From positions 370,817 through 434,816 of the forward strand of contig NZ_SOAV01000007.1 in assembly GCF_004364245.1 (NCBI RefSeq): 64,000 bases of DNA, in the 5' to 3' direction. The position numbers and the translations under genes are program-made. Shown piece after piece: positions 60,237 to 64,000 of the stretch (positions are counted from its first letter, which is position 1; the number at the start of each line of letters is the position of its first letter). Source of the DNA: Streptomyces sp. BK208 (lineage in GTDB: Bacteria > Actinomycetota > Actinomycetes > Streptomycetales > Streptomycetaceae). Below the pieces are notes generated by a model, which saw nothing but the letters and a program-made list of their open reading frames with translations, was not told the DNA's origin and did no database searches.

Positions 60237-61139
60237 ATGGCGCACACCGACCGGACCCATCACACCCAGCGACGCGTCCTGCGCCGCGAGATCGCGGGCA
60301 CCATCGGCCTGCTCACCGACGAACACGACTTCCGCGCCATGCGGCGCTACCGCAGCTTCACCTTCCACGACCACGCCGCCTACCTCCGGCAGGTGGAAGC
60401 CCTGCTCAGGACACGCGCGGCCCAGGGCACCCACACCACGCTCGCGCTCTTCGACCCCGAGGAGTACGCCGCGTTCTGCACGGCGGCGGGCCTCGACGCC
60501 GACGCCCCCGTCAGCCGCGCCCGGTTCACCGCCGAGCTCGCCGCCCACGGCCCCACCGTGCCGTACGAGGGCCAGTCCCTGGCCGACCTGCTGCCGGCGC
60601 TCGTCGACGAAGCCGTCCGCCAGGCCACCTGGGAGTACACGTCGAGCCTGCTCGCCCGCCTCGGCAGCTGCTCCACCTGCGGCGAGGACCTGGGCCGGGC
60701 CGCCTTCAGCCGGGCCACCCGCCTCCTGCGCCGTGTCCTGGAAACGGCACCCCCGGGCAGTCGACACCTGGTCTGCAGCGTCTCGGGCCACCCCGAGGAC
60801 ACGCTGGTCTCCGCCCTCCTCGTCGATCAGGAGATCGACGGCGCCCCGAACATCGACGAGGCCGAGGCCCTGGAGTTCACCAGCGTCCTCGCGCTCGGCC
60901 TGGCGACCCACAGCCCCGGCGGCCTCGTCATGCGCGTCAGCCCACCGAGCGGCCCCGACCGCATCCACGGCTGGCGCCTGCGGGGATACGGGCTCGAACC
61001 ACTCACCGCAGCCGAGGTCTTCGACGCCTACTGCACCGACATCGAGTCCGGTGACCTCATCTCCCCGGAATCCAACGTCGACTACTGCGCACCGCCCGAC
61101 CTGGGAGAAGACCGCCTGCCACCGGGCCACCACCACTGA
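60237..61139 (+). CDS. Hypothetical protein, 300 aa
   Basis: Not recognised. RRVLRREIAGTIGLLTDEHDFRAM and FHDHAAYLRQVEALLR form a helical N-terminus; CSTCGEDLGRAAFS is a possible half zinc site; LVCSVSGHPEDTLVSALLVD and the acidic C-terminal part follow. The sequence looks globular and well conserved in codon use. ATG 60237 has AGGGGGA upstream. It is convergent with ptsI across a strong terminator. Confidence 0.75.
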   Translation: MAHTDRTHHTQRRVLRREIAGTIGLLTDEHDFRAMRRYRSFTFHDHAAYLRQVEALLRTRAAQGTHTTLALFDPEEYAAFCTAAGLDADAPVSRARFTAELAAHGPTVPYEGQSLADLLPALVDEAVRQATWEYTSSLLARLGSCSTCGEDLGRAAFSRATRLLRRVLETAPPGSRHLVCSVSGHPEDTLVSALLVDQEIDGAPNIDEAEALEFTSVLALGLATHSPGGLVMRVSPPSGPDRIHGWRLRGYGLEPLTAAEVFDAYCTDIESGDLISPESNVDYCAPPDLGEDRLPPGHHH

Positions 61140-61141
61140 AC

Positions 61142-61185
61142 GCGGGGCGGGGCGCCCCACCCGGAGGTGGGGCGCCCCGCCCCGC
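61142..61185. terminator. Bidirectional terminator before ptsI end
   Basis: Perfect 20-bp GC-only-type stem starting GCGGGGCGGGGCGCCCCA with a CGGA loop. An A-run (T-run on the minus strand) lies on the ptsI side. Confidence 0.93.
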
Positions 61186-61212
61186 AGTAAAAACGGCAGC
61201 CGCCGCCGGTCG

Positions 61213-62883
61213 CTACTCGCCCGACAGCACCGCCTGCGCGGCGTTCCGTGCCTCCTCGGCACTGTCCGCCGCCCGGGCCGCGGCCGCGGCCCGCTCGCAC
61301 TGCGCCAACGTGAACTTCGCCAGCGTCGCCCGCACGTAGGGCAGCGACGCCGCACCCATGGACAGGGAGGTGACACCGAGACCGGTCAGCACGCACGCGA
61401 GCAGCGGATCGGACGCGGCCTCGCCGCAGACGCCGCAGCTCTTGCCCTCGGCCTTCGCCGCCTCGGCCGACAGCGCGACCAGGTCGAGCAGCGCCGGCTG
61501 CCACGGGTCCTGCAGCCGGGAGACCGCACCCACCTGACGGTCGGCGGCGAAGGTGTACTGCGCGAGGTCGTTCGTCCCCAGCGACAGGAACTCGACCTCC
61601 TGCAGGACCGAGCGGGCCCGCAGCGCGGCCGACGGAATCTCCACCATCGCGCCGAACTTCGCGCGCAGCCCGGCCTCGCGGCAGGCGTCCGCGAACGCCT
61701 TGGCGTCGGCCCGGTCCGCCACCATCGGCGCCATGACCTCGAGGTAGACCGGCAGCCCCTCCGCAGCCTTGGCCAGCGCCGTGAGCTGCGTACGCAGCAC
61801 GTCCGGGTGGTCGAGCAGCGTCCGCAGGCCCCGCACGCCCAGTGCCGGGTTCGGCTCGTCGCCCGGCGTGAGGAAGTCGAGCGGCTTGTCGGCACCGGCG
61901 TCCAGCACCCGCACCACGACCCGGCCCTCCGGGAACGCCTCCAGCACCTGGCGGTAGGCGGTGACCTGCTTCTCCTCGGACGGAGCGTTCTCGCTGTCGT
62001 CGAGGAAGAGGAACTCGGTCCGGAACAGACCGACCCCCTCCGCGCCGGCCTCGACCGCCGCGGGCACATCGGCGGGACCACCGATGTTCGCCAGCAACGG
62101 CACCTTGTGACCGTCCGAGGTCGCACCCGGCCCCGTCGCCGCGGCCAGCGCGGCCTTCCGCTCGGCCGCCTCGGCCGTCAGCCGTGCCTTCTTCTCCTCA
62201 CCGGGATTCACGAAGATCTCACCGGTGCTGCCGTCGACGGCGACGACGGTCCCCTCGGGAAGCTCGCCGGCTCCGGGCAGTGCCACCACGGCGGGCACAC
62301 CGAGCGCCCGCGCGAGGATCGCGCTGTGACTGGTCGGCCCACCCTCCTCGGTGACGAACCCCAGCACGAGCGTCGGGTCGAGCAGTGCGGTGTCGGCCGG
62401 CGCGAGATCCCGCGCGATCAGCACGTACGGCTCGTCGCTGTCCGGAACCCCGGGCATGGGCACCCCGAGCAGACGGGCGACGATACGATTCCGTACGTCG
62501 TCGAGGTCCGCCACCCGGCCGGCCAGGTACTCACCGGCCCCGGCCAGCAGGGCCCGGTACGCGGCGAAGGCGTCGTACACGGCACGCTCGGCCGTGCTCC
62601 CCACGGTGATCCGCCGCTCGACGTCGGCCATCAGCTCCGGGTCCTGGGCCATCATGGCCTGCGCCTCGAGCACGGCCTGGGCCTCGCCCCCCGCCAGATT
62701 GCCGCGCGCCATCAGATCGGCCGCCACAGCTTCCACGGCCTTGCGGGCGCGCCCCTGCTCTCGCTCCGCCTCCTCGGCCGGGATCTGCTTCGCCGGCGGC
62801 TCCAGGACCGCCGTCCCCATGTGCCGAACCTCGCCGATCGCCACACCGTGGCTCACGCCGACGCCTCGCAGCGTTGTCTCCAT
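61213..62883 (-). CDS. ptsI: PTS enzyme I
   Basis: A 556-aa phosphoenolpyruvate-protein phosphotransferase, the first step of all PTS sugar uptake. GGPTSHSAILARALGVPAVV holds the phospho-accepting His at about residue 186; the C-terminal PEP-binding barrel has GVGLFRTEFLFLD, VRVLDAGADKPL and SLGTNDLAQYT. In Streptomyces it feeds N-acetylglucosamine uptake through NagE2. It follows crr by 97 bases and is probably co-transcribed under DasR control. Confidence 0.97.
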   Translation of the reverse strand: METTLRGVGVSHGVAIGEVRHMGTAVLEPPAKQIPAEEAEREQGRARKAVEAVAADLMARGNLAGGEAQAVLEAQAMMAQDPELMADVERRITVGSTAERAVYDAFAAYRALLAGAGEYLAGRVADLDDVRNRIVARLLGVPMPGVPDSDEPYVLIARDLAPADTALLDPTLVLGFVTEEGGPTSHSAILARALGVPAVVALPGAGELPEGTVVAVDGSTGEIFVNPGEEKKARLTAEAAERKAALAAATGPGATSDGHKVPLLANIGGPADVPAAVEAGAEGVGLFRTEFLFLDDSENAPSEEKQVTAYRQVLEAFPEGRVVVRVLDAGADKPLDFLTPGDEPNPALGVRGLRTLLDHPDVLRTQLTALAKAAEGLPVYLEVMAPMVADRADAKAFADACREAGLRAKFGAMVEIPSAALRARSVLQEVEFLSLGTNDLAQYTFAADRQVGAVSRLQDPWQPALLDLVALSAEAAKAEGKSCGVCGEAASDPLLACVLTGLGVTSLSMGAASLPYVRATLAKFTLAQCERAAAAARAADSAEEARNAAQAVLSGE

Positions 62884-62980
62884 CTCACCCGTCCCATCAG
62901 TGCGGCGGGTCCCGCCGCCGCGGTGGTTGTCCTGCCGGCCGTCGATGCCGTCCCTCCGCCCGGGAAGGGACGCACGGACG

Positions 62981-63430
62981 TCACTTCCAGAGGAAGAGAC
63001 TCTCGCCGGCCTTCACGTCGCCGTCCTCGCGGAGATCGGTGAGCGCCTCGGCCGTGGCCTCCAGGGCCACGATCGGGCAGACCGGCGACTTGCCCGCGGC
63101 CTCGACCGCGGACGGGTCCCAGCGCACCACGCCCTGACCGCGCGTGACGGTGTCGCCCTTGTTCACCAGCAGCTCGAAACCCTCGCCGTTGAGCTGCACG
63201 GTGTCGATGCCGAGGTGGGTCAGCACGCCGTGCCCGCTCTCGTCGACGACGACGAAGGCGTGCGGGTGCAGAGAAACAATGACGCCGTCGACGGGGGCGA
63301 CCGCCTCGGAGGGCTCCCGCACGGGGTCGATGGCGGTGCCCGGGCCGACCATGGCCCCGGAGAAGACGGGATCGGGCACAGCGGCCAGGCCGATGGCGCG
63401 TCCTGCGAGCGGGGACGAGACGGTGGTCAT
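62981..63430 (-). CDS. crr: PTS IIA(Glc)-like protein
   Basis: A 149-aa EIIA protein that passes phosphate from HPr to IIB. The active-site His pair is in LHPHAFVV (His57) and VLTHLGIDTV (His72, phosphorylated), with LNGEGFELLVNKGD. An upstream in-frame GTG would add 20 residues, but MTTVSSPLAGRA is the normal N-terminus and GGGAGG precedes ATG 63430. A dre palindrome about 115 bases upstream points to DasR control. Confidence 0.97.
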   Translation of the reverse strand: MTTVSSPLAGRAIGLAAVPDPVFSGAMVGPGTAIDPVREPSEAVAPVDGVIVSLHPHAFVVVDESGHGVLTHLGIDTVQLNGEGFELLVNKGDTVTRGQGVVRWDPSAVEAAGKSPVCPIVALEATAEALTDLREDGDVKAGESLFLWK

Positions 63431-63543
63431 GGGAAGCCTCCCAGGGCGGAGATCTGTACGAGCCGTCACTGCTTGTCCCGGACGGCACACTGAGCAGCAG
63501 GGTATGTCATAGGAAGTACCGGTTCCGCATGAGTCTTCCGATT

Positions 63544-63559
63544 AGAGGTCTAGACCACA
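63544..63559 (-). promoter_or_regulatory. DasR operator (dre) upstream of crr
   Basis: The minus strand reads TGTGGTCTAGACCTCT, 14 of 16 positions of the dre consensus, with a perfect inner palindrome GGTCTAGACC (63547-63556). DasR represses crr-ptsI in S. coelicolor and releases on binding glucosamine 6-phosphate. The site is also only 12 bases upstream of the -35 of the first rRNA promoter. Confidence 0.88.
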
Positions 63560-63571
63560 CTCGCCACGGAT

Positions 63572-63601
63572 TTGCACCCGTTCCGTGGCTCCGTGTACTG
63601 T
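63572..63601 (+). promoter_or_regulatory. Candidate rRNA operon promoter, distal
   Basis: TTGCAC, 18-base spacer, TACTGT. Confidence 0.6.
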
Positions 63602-63711
63602 CGTTACTCCTGCCTGAGGTTGAGCGATGCGTTCAAGGCGTCCTCGCCCCGGCAGCACCCAACCGAGTCAGATCCTATCGCTGGATCGCCTTCTGCATGC
63701 CCGCAGGACGG

Positions 63712-63741
63712 TGGTCAGAAGCACCGGGAAAGCCTGATAGT
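63712..63741 (+). promoter_or_regulatory. Candidate rRNA operon promoter, proximal
   Basis: TGGTCA, 18-base spacer, GATAGT in the context CTGATAGTGTTGGGAAC, as seen before other streptomycete rRNA leaders. Confidence 0.6.
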
Positions 63742-63811
63742 GTTGGGAACACCGAAGGGAAGCGCCCGGAGGAAAGCCCGAGAGGGTGAGTACAAAGGAA
63801 GCGTCCGTTCC

Positions 63812-63831
63812 TTGAGAACTCAACAGCGTGC
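63812..63831 (+). promoter_or_regulatory. rRNA antitermination / boxA-like element
   Basis: TTGAGAACTCAACAGCGTGC, the conserved actinobacterial rRNA leader element, preceded by GTTCC. Confidence 0.8.
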
Positions 63832-63988
63832 CAAAAGTCAACGCCAGATATGTTGATACCCCGACCTGATCGGTTCCGATCGGGTTGAGGTTCCTTTGAA
63901 GAAAAACACAGCGAGGACGCTGTGAACGGTCGGATCATTCCTCCGACTGTTCCGCTCTCGTGGTGTCGACCGGATTACCGGTACACAT

Positions 63989-64000
63989 TCACGGAGAGTT
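63989..64000 (+). rRNA. rrs: 16S rRNA, first 12 bases (truncated by window end)
   Basis: TCACGGAGAGTT matches the start of Streptomyces 16S rRNA and lies at the expected distance behind the leader. The rest of the operon is outside the window. Confidence 0.9.

Larger units (their letters stand above)
63431..63988. other. crr / rRNA operon divergent region and rRNA leader
   Basis: 558 bases without a protein gene. In order: crr leader, dre palindrome, two rRNA-type promoters reading right, then the rRNA leader with GAAGGGAAGCGCCCGGAGGA near 63754, an antitermination box, and a hairpin (about 63874-63893) likely used in processing toward the 16S 5' end. Confidence 0.85.

Overview
The window is about 64 kb of very GC-rich actinobacterial chromosome, almost certainly from a Streptomyces. 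Signs are heavy third-position GC, GTG/TTG starts, several starts placed directly behind a -10 box (leaderless transcripts), an RbpA gene with a sigmaR-type promoter, a four-gene conservon, a Ppm1-type mannosyltransferase and a chi63-style chitinase promoter. From memory, the gene order matches the S. coelicolor segment around SCO1441 to SCO1390; I could not check this by search.

Layout. 1-2.9 kb: end of the riboflavin operon (ribBA, partial at the left edge; ribH) running into hisE and hisG. 2.9-6 kb: a PH-domain membrane protein and two overlapping CNNM/CBS membrane proteins. 6-9.3 kb: an EccA/CbbX-like AAA ATPase and a uridine kinase-like protein on the minus strand, with a self-contained small transcription unit between them. 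9.3-14.7 kb: a Tat-type secreted C39-like peptidase, a small membrane protein, a TetR regulator, a secreted GH18 chitinase with a DasR/chi-type promoter, and an acyl-CoA dehydrogenase. 14.7-20.1 kb: two small unknown genes, an Lrp/AsnC regulator, a YtcJ-like amidohydrolase, Ppm1 and FxsA. 20.2-25.3 kb: rbpA, then a YczE-GDPD-MFS operon diverging from a MocR-type regulator. 25.6-33 kb: an FtsK-like membrane protein with a degenerate P-loop, an ankyrin protein, a HEAT-repeat protein preceded by a small uORF, and a GntR / MFS / DUF1445 cluster with a 19-bp palindrome between the divergent genes.

33.1-46.7 kb is the most interesting block. Six co-directional genes encode a 508-aa protein, a 293-aa protein and a 1,557-aa SMC-like coiled-coil ATPase, in the order and size classes of MksFEB/JetABC condensin-like systems but without a JetD/MksG nuclease. 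They are followed by a TPR-like protein, an Hsp90-like GHKL ATPase and a 1,069-aa TPR protein. A His-rich 39-aa ORF bridges the first two genes. I read this as a candidate SMC plus Hsp90 plus TPR machine. Its function cannot be deduced from sequence alone.

46.9-64 kb: a small membrane protein; a conservon (NIT-type sensor kinase, roadblock, DUF742, GTPase); a degenerate EAL-CBS-GGDEF protein; a secreted VanX-like dipeptidase; a NUDIX hydrolase; a GH31 glycosidase; acetoacetyl-CoA synthetase; a 300-aa unknown; and the PTS genes ptsI and crr. The window ends in the promoter and leader region of an rRNA operon, cut off in the first bases of 16S rRNA. A strong DasR-type dre palindrome lies between crr and the rRNA promoters. 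With the chitinase promoter, this ties the right end to chitin/N-acetylglucosamine control.
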